Assembly: GCA_902729315.2 (NCBI GenBank)
Contig: LR746272.1
Location: 7,838,827 to 7,902,826, forward strand
DNA length: 64,000 nt
Direction: 5' to 3'
Source of the DNA: Spirodela intermedia
Taxonomy: Eukaryota > Streptophyta > Magnoliopsida > Alismatales > Araceae
This document shows positions 37,154-49,570 of the stretch, piece after piece (position 1 is the stretch's first letter; each line of letters starts with the position of its first letter). The position numbers were made by a program, and so were the translations under genes. The notes beneath the pieces were generated by a model. It saw nothing but the letters and a program-made list of their open reading frames with translations. It was not told the DNA's origin and did no database searches.

Positions 37154-40100
37154 GGTATAAAAATCCATAAATCGGAAAGCTATTGAGAAAGGGAAATAAA
37201 TAGATTCCATACTTGTCAACATCGATTCCATTGCGGCCATTGGCAACAATATCGAATAAGAACTGTTTTTCCCTGGATTTCTAGGCGAAAGAAAGTTTGA
37301 AAGAATGTTTAAGAAGCCATTAAAAGAGGGAACAGAGGTAACAGGATCACATGGGAAAACAAAAGAGTCGTGTGTCTCACCTTCGGTGCTGAAACGTTAC
37401 AGCTGGCAACTATCATTTCCTGTGTGAACCGAAGGGGCGTATTTAGCAACTTCTCCACTTTAGAGAAAATAAGCTCTCAGATTATCAAGATCACACAATG
37501 AACAGAGGCAAGTGCCGACAACCAACGATGTTATATATGTAAGAAGCGAATGGCAAGATCCACAGACAGTGGGATTCAAATACACTATAACAGCTCGAGC
37601 ATAGCCTTTGTAATGCATCTAGTTTGTTTTATCACATTAAGGATTTATGAACCATCATTAGCAAAAGAAAACCAAGAGAAAAAGGCTGAGGAAAACTACG
37701 CGTTCTTGAACTAACCCGTATACACTGTTAATTGGTAATAAGGAAGTGATGCAAAAATGAAAGTAGGGCCCTACATTCTTTAAGGTAAATGATGGCAGCA
37801 ATAAGGTCGAAAATGGAGCATCTAACATACTCAGGATGCCATATATTCGTATGAATTTTATGTGAGAAAAAAGAGCGCCTCGTAGGACTGATATGTGCAA
37901 AGACATCTCCGGTCTGACCGTTGTACATGCCATCGCATTCTTGCTCTTCTTTTTATCAGCAAAAATAATCTGAATTGCAAGACCATGCCAGTTAGATGTA
38001 TCATTCTTTTGCCACATCGGATGTAAGGGGTATCTAATTTCTCTACTTCTCTGCCCCCTAAAGCATAACCATTGGCACCGTAAAGAATTATAACCTTGTT
38101 AACTTAACAACTACAACAGAAAAATTATGAGAAAAACCATCTTACTTTCACTCTTCCGAGGATGTCAGAATCAATGTCAATATGATGCTCATCAACAATA
38201 AAATCAACCAACATCCCAGACATATGCTCATGAGACCTAAACAAAAATTTCAAGGTGTATGAAAAAATTAATACAATCTGTTGAATCTATGCGGATATTT
38301 ACAGGAAATTATTAAAATAATTTCATATAATAAATTGCAGTAAGAAGATAAAATTTAATTCACCAATTTCTTATTTGGAGAAAAAATTCATGTGATTGAC
38401 CTTGGGGAAAGAATGAACATCAGACTGATAAAACCTTATTTGGTGCATCCGCCCAAAAATGATTATCTATATCATGTTGATAATAAAAAAATATTTATGG
38501 GCATTGCTGAAGGACAAAGTATTTACTTGGGGAGAACATCAGTTCTTACATCAGTTCGCATCGTTAAACAGTTGTGAGGAGAAAGGGGTGGATCATAGAG
38601 GCTCAATTTTCCCTTGTGATTTTCCTTCAAAGGTGATTAATGCTGGAAGTCGTGAATATAAAAAGCTAAGATTCCTACGAGTCAATACAGTTATTAAAAG
38701 CACCTTGAGGATATATGCATCATAGCAAACCAACCACAGTATATCTACTACCCTTGAGCAAAAAAAAAAAAAACAGAAGAACTTCTAATAATTATTGCCC
38801 CTAGCACCTTATGCCAAATAGGCATGGATCCGCCAAAGAATCAACAGATCATGCATCCGTGTCCTGTAGAAGGTTCTGGAACTGTTTTGTGTTACATTGT
38901 CCACGAAAGTAGAACCTAAATAAGACCTGACTCAACGCTGCTTAATAACTATTCCTACAAGGTACAGTTTATCAAGATGCCGAAGTGATTAAGTACATGA
39001 ATACGAAAAGGGTCTGAATTTGATTATTTGAGTGCGTGGAAGCCAAAGGCGACATCATTCAAAAAAGAATAAGTCACTGATAGTGGCTTCTCGGATAAGT
39101 TTACACCACATAAAATTGGGGATAATAGCGAACTAAGCGACAGACAAACAATATTACCGCAGGATATTCAGTTACGCTCTCAAACTTAACTGTGAAACTC
39201 TAATACCTGCCAGTAAATATTATTTTAGCACAGCGAAGCATTTTAACATTTAGTACCAAAGACGTTTAAGTGAACGAATATAAATTACTTCCTATTTATT
39301 ATTATTCAATTGTTACTATTTGATGCAATAGGAAAACTGAAAATCACCATTTAGATCCTGTAAGTACACGAGGAAGAAATCCATTCTCGAAAAGGTGGCT
39401 AAATGGGCCATGGCCAAGATCATGCAACAAACCTATCAAGATCAGAAAAAGGATTAGAAATACTGATTACCAAAAATTTACAGCTGTTGAGAGTACAATA
39501 ACTTACCTGCAAGTTTCACTGTCTGTATGTCAAAGTGATCGATGTCAAGCTCTAAACCCTATAAGCGTAGCTGAGGCACTTTAGTAGCTTTTCTAAAGCA
39601 TTTAACGAGAAATAAACAACAACAAAATTTAAAAGGAAAGAGGGCCTTGTTATAGCTTCAAGACCTGGTAAGTTTGAAGGCACTCGATTGCTTCGTTAGC
39701 AAGCCAATATACCCCTAGAGAGTGCTCAAATCGAGTGTGTACAGCTCCCGGATAAACCATACATGTAAGACCTAAAACATCCGGAACCTCAGTCATCCAA
39801 AAAGATTAACGGAATAAAATTGGCCGCAATTCATGTATGAAATACCTTCTATGTTGGTGAGTAAGAGTCATATAGACCAAGTAAAAAATGACCAGATGGG
39901 CCGGTGTACTTGACTTGCATTAAAAATGAGAGAAACAAAAACAATTCAATAAAAAAACAATAAGGAGGCTTAGAAACAACTAACTATAGCCCTAAGCAGA
40001 TAAAGGGCACATTAAACAAGATGTTTTAGGATAGGCATATGACGTCACGGTTCTCAAGAATATACAGAGATGACGTGGCATAATTGATAAAGTCTTCATA

Positions 40101-43100
40101 CTGTCAAAAGAAAAATGAGGCAAACTTTAAAACATTAATTTTGGAGAGTCTATGAGGTGCTGAGATTGTATAGTATTATAACAAGATAAATCTGCCGCAC
40201 ATTCTAATGAGAAAGGACTTTGAAGGTAGTAATATTACTTGCCACAAGTAGACCCAATCTGTAATTGATATTTAAATTTAATTTAAATTTTCAATGAGAA
40301 TCATCCATCACATGCTTGAATGGAAATCAGGAAAACTAGGCAAACCTTTATTTTGACCACAAAAAATTCAAAAAAATATGTTGTGGATAGATGAGGAGCT
40401 CTTGAATTTTTATTTCTCAAACGACCAAGGTAGACTAGCACAACTGCTGGAATTTTTTTATTAGGATATGGAGCACTATATAAATTTCTGTATCTTGGCA
40501 TTTATACCCCGATCTTCTACATCTCAGCCTCTACTGCGACAGAAGTAGCCCCCAAGCCGAGAGTTGCAAACGACCCAATGAATGACCCACGTTCAGACAA
40601 GGACATGCATTCATCCTATAAACGAAAGTTTAATGGAAGTATAAAAAACTAAACAAGAATGACAAAGACATTGTTATTACTATTAATAAGACTGCTCAGT
40701 TACACGTGTTTTACACAGTTGGTTCACTTTATAGACCCATTTCTTGTCAATTATATAGGACTGGATAACATTGCAATGAAGAGCATGATAAGATCTTTCC
40801 AATTCCTAGATAATTTTAATGCTTACATATCCTGCTTCTCATTATTGAAAAGTTGAAAAGGTAAAACTGACTAAATGGACGGTAGCGATATAGCTACACA
40901 GGTCGGAACCAAACCAACCATTTCAGTATCCACAATACAGAACGTAATGGAGTCAGCATTATAAGAAAATCACTCTCAGCAATAATCGTAATCTTCAATG
41001 ATGCTTAAAACATCCAAATGATTCAAAGCTTTAACATAATCAGACATATCTAAGACGTTCTATAGGTAACGTTTTTCTTGAAGAAATGAATATTCTGAAA
41101 TATTTCATCTCTGACAGTTAGATTCATAGGCTGTAACCTCAAATATGAGATTAGGCGCCAACGCTAAAGTATTCCCATTCTAAATGTTATTTAACACTTC
41201 TATTAAAGGAATCCAAATGCTACGATTATAAGATTAGTAATCTACTTGTATCCTTATTTGGTCATTCCTCTCATATCATTTTTACTAGATGAAGGGGACA
41301 CTAGGGGCGAGCCATTAGGGCATCCAATAATTTATAGATGACATGTGGACAACATCTATGTCCTTACATGAATGGAAGCTCTGCATAATTTGAAAAGGAC
41401 ATAGAAAAACGGTTTCTTGGAGCAAATAAAGTCAAAAATGTGAAAATCCGTACTACTAAGATATGGCATAGAACTTACAAGAAGTTATCCTATTCCTGCA
41501 AAGCATATTTTAAGATGTTTATCCACTTTGAATGCTCACATTTATTCTGAATAACAGCTGAGATAACTAAAGCTAACCATAGTAAAATGAAAATATAAAT
41601 ACATCAATCTATCTCTGGAGGATAAAATCATTTCTCTTTGATTTTGTATGTTCTATTTCAAATTTCCAGCATGCTAACGACGCTCACCAAGCTGCTTCAT
41701 ATCTCGTAGCCTGCCAATTGGAATGAAGGATTAAGTCAGGCCTTGAAGCATTACATTTGAAAATATAGGTAAGCATAAACTTGAACAAATCTCTTAATTG
41801 ATAGCCAGAGACTATTGTTCTCACCTCTGAAATTGTTCTGTGTCAATAAATTTCAAGCACACCTGCAGCAGATAGATGCAGATTATATTCATAACAGCTT
41901 AAATATATAAAAATGAAAGGCTATCTGAAGTCGTTTCGTCTGTAAGCAAGATGTACCAAAATAAATTACTGAGAGGGTTATGATGCTGATTATAAGAAAC
42001 AAATCGATTCAAATTCATAAAGACCAAATAAGTTTACTTACATGAGGCATAAAATGACGAACAATCAAAGGAAGAATCAATGTCAATCATCAAAAAAATG
42101 TTGACCATTCTGTTGACGTCAGCGGAAGGTAATTTATCTTGGGAAAATGAGCATGAACCATAGAGCTTCTACATGGCTTAACTGAAAAAAAATTAAAAAA
42201 TTTACAAAAAAAATAATCTCCTCTAACAATCTGAGAAATCACATAGGGTTAAATTCAAATAAGAAAATTAGGACGCCAAGCTGGAGGGAACTCTAATAAA
42301 CAGGACTGCAAAGAGTCCAAAGAGTGAAAGGATATGGTAGCATTACAAAACTCTGAGTTCTTGGTTCTTTTGTGACTTCTAACTCAGGTCCTTATGTAGT
42401 TGGGATTTTTAACTACTTTGTCTACTTTAGGAGCTTGGCCAGCTACTCCAGACCTCATCGATCTACAAGACATAAAAGTCCTTTTTGAGAAAAAAGGTTG
42501 GGGTCTAAACCTATGAAACTAATGGATTTATTTTTTCCAATTTTAATATTAATTTTATTAAAGATTATTAGTAAAGAAAACTAGAACAACAACGAACAAG
42601 GGATGCATGTTACACGAAATTGTTGTGGGATCGGATGCACAATAAACTTAAGATTCAGAACAGGTTTACAATAAACCGGAGATGACTATCAGCACTTCTC
42701 GCACATTATCTTCTCATAATATATTTGTATATCCACGCACATATATCCACCTAATATCACGAGAGACGAACGATAGACTATAAAAATGGAGTAACGCAGC
42801 ACGCATCCTCTTACTAGACAAGATCCAAAAAGTCGGCACTAATATTGTTAGGCTCCACAGGCATTATATATTTCGGAGGGGCTAAACAAGACTGCACAAG
42901 ATACAGCTCATTCCAAGCACTCTTCACCGAGTCCATTGCAAAGTATTCGAGAAGTTTTCCGAGACTTTAATAACAAAAATGTGCTGAAAACCGATATAAT
43001 TGTTAGCCAGTAAAAATAAGCAGCAGGAGTGGTACGATAATAGAGAAAAACCGAAAAAAAGGAGCATACGAGAACGAGATGATGCAAAAGAAGAGCATCA

Positions 43101-43616
43101 GATGGTAACTGAGCGCATTTAAAACGATGAGTCAGCACCAAATCAAGCACGCAATGATATGATGCCAATTCAAATCCTACTTCGCACCACAATCAGCACG
43201 CATGAAAAAATATCCAGTCGGGGCCTACTACCGTCCATCCTACTCCAAGCCTAGCAATTCAATTTCGAAGAAATTCCGCAATCAAGCACGCAACCACATG
43301 ATGCCAAGTCGAGTCCTGCTTCACACCACAATCAGCAAGCATGCACAAACATCCAGTCGAGGCCTATTACGAACGGAGACGGAGAACCGTGCGTTCGTCA
43401 GTCCATCCGACTTCAGGTCTAACAGTTACATTCCGAAGAAACACCGCAATAAAGCAGACGGCAGAGGACTCAAAAACTCACGGGGTCCAGGTAGATGTTT
43501 CCGTGGACGTTGTCGTAAACGTGCTTCAGGAGCCTCCGGTCACGCGACACTCTGGTGTGGAAGAGCTGCTGGTGGCGTTGAGGCGGAGGGAGCACTCCGT
43601 TGCAGCACTCTCCCAT
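35188..43616 (-). CDS. SAMHD1-like HD-domain deoxynucleoside triphosphate triphosphohydrolase
   Basis: Nineteen exons read leftwards: 43616-43482, 41862-41825, 41710-41688, 39771-39665, 39558-39507, 39432-39348, 38236-38146, 37419-37381, 37280-37213, 37051-36989, 36814-36759, 36674-36601, 36523-36431, 36346-36245, 36009-35929, 35837-35746, 35614-35599, 35482-35372, 35289-35188. All phases agree; 475 aa. The family hydrolyses dNTPs to nucleosides and triphosphate. The metal-binding quartet is present: His82 (TRFEHSLG), His122-Asp123 ([13 protein letters not shown]) and Asp212 (NGIDVDKFDY), with Lys213 next to it. Later segments [17 protein letters not shown] and [18 protein letters not shown] match plant homologues. 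The N-terminus has [15 protein letters not shown]; there is no SAM domain, as usual for plant members. The C-terminus ends in a basic KKKRRK. Exons 3 (23 nt) and 17 (16 nt) are microexons. Most introns are AT-rich. Reliable as a full-length gene. Confidence 0.93.
37119..37142. repeat. (TA)n microsatellite in the HD-domain gene
   Basis: A pure TA run followed by a T-run lies in intron 9 of the HD-domain gene. Confidence 0.88.
43135..43460. repeat. Tandem duplication in intron 1 of the HD-domain gene
   Basis: A block beginning AATCAAGCACGCAA near 43140 recurs near 43281 (about 141 bp later), with shared words ATGATGCCAA, CACCACAATCAGCA, ATCCAGTCG and GGCCTA(C/T)TAC in the same order. A third, more diverged copy of part of the unit (CCGAAGAAACACCGCAAT) follows near 43432. 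It lies beside exon 1. Confidence 0.8.
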
Positions 43617-43860
43617 CTTCTCTACGTTCCGCCTCTCTCCGTCAGAGAGCGGGACAGAGGAAGAGGAGAGAGAATGATGGGGCTGGGGTTTCCCGCGAGC
43701 AGTTGTTTGGTGGGGGCGAGTTGGAGGGAAAAGGATGAGGGAGGAGGCTGATGATGGCGCCACTGCGGGTGGAAGTTGGGAAGCGACGACTGGGGGAATT
43801 TGTAGGAAAGCCCCCCCAGGCGGTTGACTATTAAATATTAGTCCAACTAACCTACAAGTA

Positions 43861-43873
43861 TATATATTTATAT
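43861..43873 (-). promoter_or_regulatory. Possible TATA box of the HD-domain gene
   Basis: An A/T-only word reading TATAAATATATA on the minus strand lies about 245 bp upstream of the ATG at 43616. The sequence fits a TATA box; the position is compatible with a leader of about 215 nt. Confidence 0.4.
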
Positions 43874-43964
43874 CGGAGCGGAGAAAGCGGTAATCTACGT
43901 GGCGGGGGTTACTCTATTTACACAGAATGTCGGATCGCCAGTTCAGGCTCAACTCCTCGCTTTA

Positions 43965-44365
43965 CGTTAGCGGACCTACAGGTCGGGCCCCTGGAATATT
44001 AGGTCAACGTGTAAGGGTATTTTCGGTAACACCGCTAGCTAGGGGTGTTTTCGGCTGCCCAACCATTCCTAGTCAACGTGTAGGTGTCTTTCAAGTGACG
44101 TATAGGGGTCTACCTGCTCAACTGATAGGCCACTTTCGGCTGCCCAGCCACTCCTAATCAACGTGTCGGTGTCTTTCAAGTGACGTATAGGAGTGTACCT
44201 GCTTAACTGATAGGCCACTTTCGGCTGCCATCAACCACTCCTAATCAACGTGCAGGTGTCGTTTAAGTAGCATGTAGGGTGTACTTCGTCAACTTAGGTC
44301 ATTTTCAGCTGCCGAAACCTCCCCTTTGTCAACGGGTAGGGGTATTTTCGGTAGCATGCATCGCG
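43965..44365. repeat. ~85-bp minisatellite with GTCAACGTG/ATCAACGTG cores
   Basis: About four to five units. The landmark TTTTCGGCTGCC (or TTTTCAGCTGCC) occurs at about 44048, 44132, 44218 and 44303, giving spacings of 84-86 bp. Each unit also contains (G/A)TCAACGTG(T/C)(A/C)GG and most contain CAAGTGACGTATAGG and CTGATAGGCCAC. It lies upstream of the HD-domain gene and at the border of the AT-rich island. Confidence 0.88.
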
Positions 44366-44499
44366 AGCCTGCATGCCAGATCAATTATTTTTTTGTACCC
44401 TCATCGATCCCTTCCTTCACAATTTTTTTTTCAAAAGATATGTTTGTGAGTAACTTCTTCCTTCAGTCACATCCAATGAAGCATTCGATCTAATTAAGT

Positions 44500-45640
44500 A
44501 GAACACATAGGAGGGGATGAATTGATTTCTTATATAATGTTCTATTTTTTATATTATCTATGAGTGTATGTGTCAACACAGGTTCAAATAACTTCTCTGT
44601 AATGCATACATATTTACTTAATTTAGTTTCTCTTTCTATATGAGTTCACTCTAATCTCTCTGTCTCTCATCATCAAGAACACATAATTTTTATACTAATT
44701 CACCCCTCACTAGACTATGTCAAGCCTTAAAGTCTATAGTTTACTATTTAAGTCTAGGTACACTTCTTTACTTCAAGGATTTATTATGTACCTAGAATGC
44801 TCTCAACATCTTTACTTTTAGAATTACTCTTAGGGTTTGATGGAGAAAAACAATCTTCAATATAACTGATTGATTTATTTGTCATTTCAAATGATTAAAA
44901 ATGATGAAACTTTAATTACTTATTTAAAATGTGTGGTTACTTTGTTATATGGGATTGGGTGTATCTTACTTTGAACTAATGTAAATGACGTAGATGTAGA
45001 TTTCTTTGTTCAACATTGACTTCATTTGTTCTCAACTCCCTCTACTTATACTCTAATAAATTTATGTTATATCAATATTTGAAAACACTCATATTATTTT
45101 AAATATCTTCTTGTTACTCCACCAATGCTCTAGTGACCTTTGCTTTTTACTTTAAAGTTTTCTTTTCTAGTGATAGTTGTTCATGGTATTTGGTTTGAAA
45201 ATTTATACCTAATTGATTAATATTTCTTCTTTCAGAAGAGAACATTTGACTTGTCCTTAGTCCATATCTTCTATTTCATGAGTTACCATCTATAATTCAA
45301 GCTTTTAACTTTTGATCATGTTAATGTTTAAATATTTTAACTCGTTGATATATTGTATGGAGATATTTAACTGATCAATGTATATATTTGTCTTCAAGGT
45401 CAAGCTAAAATATTATTGTTGAGCTTGTCATTTACACTACACACTCTAATTACATGTTACCATATAGAGAGTGAGAAGCTTACCTTGAGTCTTCATTCAT
45501 TTTCAAACACACATGTCTCTCATAGTTCATCTTCAAAACTTTTTTCAAGAGATAAATGAAACTTCAACGATTGATCTTACTTCGACACTAGGTTTAAGTT
45601 TAATTATTTCTACTTTATCATTTTTTCTAAGACTAAAGCC
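44500..45640 (-). repeat. Left LTR (3' LTR) of the copia element
   Basis: Parallels the right repeat in order: ATGTTCTATT, TGT(A)TGTGTCAACACA, ACTTCTCT, GTTCACTCTAAT, TTAGTTCA/TAATTCACCCCTCA, CTTAGGG(T/C)(T/C)TGATGGAGA/AGAGA, a CAAG(G/A)(T/C)CAAGCTTAAA-type word and GTTTAAGTT. The outer end resembles the usual copia LTR terminus (minus strand AATCAATTCATCCCCTCC). Borders are approximate. Confidence 0.7.
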
Positions 45641-48424
45641 TTCAATTTTTTAGAGTATTCAAAGAGTAGTTTTTTCATCACTTCATGAATTGAATTTTCT
45701 TAGTTCCTCTTTCAATTATTATAAATAAATAATTTACATCCAAATGTTTTAAAGTAACTTATATTTGGCTTCATGTGCTTCAAAGGTTTATATGAAATTT
45801 TCTTCAATTCAACTCTAATTAACACTATATTTGTGACTTAATATGTTGAACAACCTCTAATTAAAACTCTATTTGTGAAAGTCACAATCAACTATATGGT
45901 CTTAGATAGATTAAGTAGAGTTTTATTTTTTTCTCTCATGACTCCATTATATTGAGTTTTAAGTGTTGAAAATTCATGAGTGATTCCTAATTCATCATTA
46001 AATTTTGAAAAACATAATATTTTTAAATTTACCTATATTATTCCTTATAATTATCCTAATTGATGAGTCTAGTTAATTTGTATCTTCTTTGCAAATGTAA
46101 CAAAGAAATTAAATATTTTATTTTAATGAAATAAAAAGAACACCTAAGTAAATCTAGAATAGTAATCAACAATAACAAAGTAATAAAGTTTTTGCCCAAG
46201 TTAAAATTGATTTGGACCAAACAAGTTAAATGAATTAATTCTAGAGGTTGTGTTGAAGATATAAGTTTTTCATTCTAAATATTCTATATTTTTTTTTCCT
46301 TGATGCAACTCTCATTTGTGTATTTTTCATATTTGTGAGTTTGGGTAGTCTTATAACTATATCTAATTTTGATTTTTTTAATTATTTTCATATTTACGTG
46401 TCCAAGCCTTTTATGCCAAAGATTCATTTCTTCTTCATCTCTTTCAAATATGAGACATACATTTGATTTAGTTAACTTTTCAAGATCGAGTACATTTTCA
46501 TCTTATCACCAGTGTTATCATTTAAAATCAAACATTTGTCTTTGTTGAACTTGACTTTCGTGTCATTATCACAAAGGTAACTAATATTAATGAGATTATA
46601 ATTTAAATCCATCAACAAGTAAGATATCTTTAACAATAGATTTATCATTTAAAGTAATATCTCAACATCTATAAATGTTTCTTTTTTTGCTATCCCTAAA
46701 TGTGACTTTGCCTCCATTTATAGGCTTGAATGTGGAGAGTCAGTTCTGATGTCTAATCATATATCTTGAACATCCCCTATCTAAGTATCATCATGAAATT
46801 CCACCAATCCCCTTGAAAAGTTAACTAAGTTTTTAGTTGGAGGACACAAATTATTTTGGGCTCAACTAAACTACCCTTAGGACTCATATACTGTATTGAG
46901 CTTAATTTCATTTCTATTAAAAAATTAAATTTCATTCCTTAAATGACTTCTTGTTGATTTTAGTTTCAAGTCTAATATTTCTTTTCTAAGTGAGAGTTTT
47001 TGATTTCCTAATAATATATCTAATGTCACTTGACAACAATATAACTTTTTGTAATATATCTCAAATTAAATATTTTCCTTTCTAAACTACCGTCTTTTTC
47101 TGTGACATTTAATTTTTGTACCCAAGCTATCATTTTTTATCCTTAATTTTTGATTTTCTAAACTTAGAAATTATGTTTTTATGTGCAAGACACTCATGGT
47201 TTGATGAGATGAGTCTTGTGTTGATCTTTGGCTCTTATTGACTATTTTCATAAGATTTTCAATTCTATTTCTCCAAACTTTTAGTTATGGTGGTGTGATT
47301 ATTTTACTTTCTAGAGCATTATTTGACTAAATGATTTTCTTCATATTAAGTACACAATTAAAGTTTAACAATGTCAAATACATCAATAAGTTCATTAAGA
47401 TCATTTTATAACTTATTATTTGAGGGAGAGTAGTCAAGATTATATACCTCTAACAATCTAGTTATTAGACATATAACTTTATTTTCTTTAGTCTCTTTGT
47501 TTATACAACAATCGATGTCGCTCTATGTAGCCATCATTGTCCTTCATCTTTGATTTAATTTTTTCTTCTTTAATATTAGGTATTTAGCCTTGAAGTGACC
47601 TAGTTTCTTATATTCAAAATAGAGATTATTAGAATTTTTAGAAAGTTGATTTATACTTTTACTATATATGAAATTTCTTTTTCTTTTATATAATTTATTC
47701 AACTATCTAGATGACAAAGTGATTTAGTCATTTTCATAAGATCTTTGAATGATTTAAAGGCAATCTTGTAGTTCTTTTTCTTAAGAGGGCTATACTTCTA
47801 GCTATATTAGTTTCTTGGGTTAGTAGTAAATCATTAATTTTTTGTTGAAAGATAGTATTTATATTTTTAGATTCTATGACTATCATCTTCTTCGTAATCC
47901 TAACATAAGTCAATGTCCTAATTAGTTTGACTTACTTCTCAATGTCTTCTTTGGGAAAAGTTTTACTAAGGTTTCTCATGTTATTAATTGTTTTGTCAAA
48001 ATTTATGATGAGATTATTAATGGAATCTCATTCTTTCATATAAAATAATTTATATCTACCAACTAAGATGTCGATCCTAATATCCTTCACAACTTGAAAA
48101 AATTAAATGCAGATACATTAATAATACTAAGTATTCTTCACTCTAACATTTAAACTTGAGATTTGTTCCGTCATAGACTCATCTATAGTTTTCTATACAC
48201 CATCCCTAATCATCTTCCACACCTTAGATCTTTGACCTATAGCATATATTCTAACTCTACTTTTTCAAAATATATAATTTATTCCATCAAACATAAATGG
48301 TATAAGGTTGAAGAATTTAGTTATTTCACTAGCCATAAGATCTACTCCTTGAGATGTTTTAATCTCTATCGATCAAGGTGGTCCTTGATGCTAATTGAAG
48401 GGTTCTTTGTGATTAAGTAGAATA

Positions 48425-48549
48425 CCAATAAGAGTTGTTAAACTAGTTTTCTACATCTAATGTTCTATTCTTTTGTTCTACCTATGAATGTATGTGTCAA
48501 CACAAAGTTTCACAAAACTTCTCTATTTTAGATACGAGATTACTAAAGT

Positions 48550-48605
<56 letters not shown>

Positions 48606-49570
48606 GTGGGTTCACTCTAATTTCTCTCTTTCATCACTATAAATAATATAGAAAGTTTTTATATTAGTTCATCCCTCATTGGACTACATCTAGTCTTAAA
48701 TGATCATTCTTATTAGAGTTCATTATTATTTTCAAAAATATAATTTGAATTCAAAAAATCATTTGTCAAATCAATCAATTTGATCACCATAAATATCACA
48801 CTTCTCATGAACACAATATAATTCTTAACACCACATGCTTTAGTTAAATACACAAGCCTCTTCAAATACCAAGTCTTTCATGAGTGCTAATAGACTTTCT
48901 ACAAACTGTGTCTTAGCCTAAGCCTTTATTCACTCATCACATAGGTATCTTAGGGCCTGATAGAGAGAGTCAATCTTTGAAGTAAGTTGACTTGAATCAC
49001 TATAGTAGAATGAGATGTTTGATGTATCTTTGGACTTTTCTTTAAAGCACCTAATAATGTGGCTTTGACAGATGAAGAAATATATTCATCAAAGTATAAA
49101 TGATGGTAGTAGAGATGTCTTTGTCCTTGATTAGTTATTATTTTTTATAAGCTCTTTCCTTATATTATCAAACGTCTTCATACCTTTTCACCACTTGAAA
49201 AAATATCATACAAATTTAAATTTCTTTTCATTATTTTATTGGTATATTAGTAACTTTTGTTATTTAATTTTAAGCTTATTATTCTCATATTAATTATCCT
49301 TAAAATTTTGTCTATTTTTTTTTAATATATCAATAGACATTTTTGCTCTCAAGACCAAGCTTAAAGAATATCTTTAAGTTTATTATTATCTCTATGTAGT
49401 CTACTGACATATTTTCATCTAAAATGTATGGTTATGCTCTTTTCTCGCTCTTTGCTTCAAGACTTGTTATTTTTAGATCAATTATATTTGAACTTTTGTT
49501 AGGAGCCATATGATTCATCAACAATTACTTTTACTATTGAGTTTAAGTTAGAGTAAGTCTATTTGATTTG
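48425..49570 (-). repeat. Right LTR (5' LTR) of the copia element
   Basis: Diverged partner of the left LTR, about 3.93 kb away, containing a later (CT)n expansion at about 48553-48603. The gag start lies about 90 bp inside from its lower border, as expected if the primer-binding site is between them. Borders are approximate. Confidence 0.7.
48553..48603. repeat. (CT)n tract inside the right LTR
   Basis: About 25 CT units; the left LTR has only a short TTTCTCTTTC at the matching place, so the tract grew after insertion. Confidence 0.9.

Larger units (their letters stand above)
44500..49570 (-). mobile_element. Decayed Ty1/copia LTR retrotransposon, gag-protease-integrase only
   Basis: Minus-strand element between two diverged direct repeats. 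Reading leftwards, a gag start at 48336 encodes MASEITKFFNLIPFMFDG, typical of copia Gag. A zinc-knuckle remnant (EYKKLGHFKAKY) lies near 47590. A protease/pre-integrase remnant near 46670-46790 reads STFKPINGGKVTF. Integrase pieces follow at about 45900-46260 (PLELIHL...) and KPNISYFKTFGCK near 45750. Every section has stops and frameshifts, and base composition is strongly AT-biased. Integrase runs almost straight into the left repeat; I find no reverse transcriptase or RNase H. Not functional. Lineage within copia is not resolved. Confidence 0.85.

Noticed and set aside
43965-44365. Regular repeat array, considered as CRISPR-like
   Set aside because: Units are contiguous, diverged copies with no constant repeat and unique spacers, and the genome is a plant nuclear one.
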